From an uncultured Thalassolituus sp. (GTDB taxonomy: Bacteria > Pseudomonadota > Gammaproteobacteria > Pseudomonadales > Oceanobacteraceae), in contig NZ_CATMFB010000001.1 in NCBI RefSeq assembly GCF_950066645.1, positions 310,001 through 374,000 of the forward strand: DNA of 64,000 nt, in the 5' to 3' direction. A program made the translations under genes and the position numbers. Position 1 is the stretch's first letter, and each line of letters opens with the position of its first letter. Positions 63,724-64,000 of this stretch are shown here, one piece after another. The notes under the pieces were generated by a model that was not told the DNA's origin, ran no database searches, and worked only from the letters and a program-made list of their open reading frames with translations.

Positions 63724-64000
63724 TGAGTGAGAGTAAAAAAACAATCAGCCGTCGTGCCTATGCCGATATGTTTGGCCCGACCGTGGGCGACCGTATGCGT
63801 CTGGCGGATACCGAACTCTGGATCGAAATCGAAAAAGACTACACGCTCTATGGCGATGAAGTGAAATTCGGCGGCGGTAAAGTCATCCGTGATGGCATGG
63901 GCCAGTCGCAGAGCGTGTCTGCCAAGGTCATGGACTGCGTAATTACAAACGCCACAATTATTGATCACACCGGCATTATTAAAGCCGACATCGGTATTAA
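63723..64000 (+). CDS. ureC: Urease alpha subunit UreC (5' part)
   Basis: The first 92 or so residues are present and the gene runs off the window. The sequence opens [20 protein letters not shown], then [36 protein letters not shown] and [20 protein letters not shown], typical of the N-terminal domain. The nickel-binding residues and carbamylated lysine lie beyond the window. Confidence 0.97.
   Translation, partial: MSESKKTISRRAYADMFGPTVGDRMRLADTELWIEIEKDYTLYGDEVKFGGGKVIRDGMGQSQSVSAKVMDCVITNATIIDHTGIIKADIGI

Overview
The window looks like a chromosomal segment of a Gram-negative gammaproteobacterium. The evidence is a type IV pilus retraction ATPase (PilU), a molybdopterin (moa) operon, a type VI secretion system (T6SS) with a threonine-phosphorylation circuit, a two-partner secretion locus and a urease operon. 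The style resembles marine Oceanospirillales-like bacteria, but that placement is an inference from gene content only.

Layout. 1-0.75 kb: 3' end of pilU. 0.75-4.2 kb (minus strand): moaA-mobA-moaB-moaC-moaD-moaE, preceded by a probable molybdenum cofactor riboswitch. 4.2-5.0 kb: a zincin-like protein. 5.2-12.9 kb: a signalling block with a GAF/PAS/GGDEF/EAL protein, a CheB-CheR-PAS-receiver fusion, a PAS histidine kinase and a small response regulator. 13.0-14.0 kb: a secreted endonuclease I and a DUF2805-type small protein.

14.0-36.7 kb: the T6SS core. ppkA reads leftward. tagH-tssJ-tssK-tssL-tssM-tagF-tssA-tssB-tssC-tssC2-tssE-tssF-tssG-tssH reads rightward from an overlapping divergent promoter pair, and a strong terminator follows tssH. 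36.8-47.1 kb (minus strand): an hcp-vgrG-adaptor-PAAR-effector island containing a class 3 lipase, an undescribed 445-residue protein, a small membrane protein and four putative related accessory or immunity proteins. The distal half of this island is visibly richer in A+T. 47.4-49.2 kb: a RAYT-type transposase whose HUH histidines are replaced, then pppA, the phosphatase that opposes PpkA.

49.6-62.1 kb: a TpsB transporter and a giant (about 3435 residues) repeat-built TpsA exoprotein ending in a LysM domain. 62.2-64.0 kb: ureD-ureA-ureB-ureC, with ureC cut by the window edge.

How it fits together. PpkA, TagH (FHA), TagF and PppA should set the firing threshold of the T6SS. Hcp, VgrG and PAAR form the expelled tip, and the lipase and its neighbours are the likely cargo and protection set. 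The most novel content is (1) the effector island with its repeated accessory family and the 445-residue protein, and (2) the LysM-terminated TpsA exported by a TpsB with a charged insertion in its first POTRA domain.
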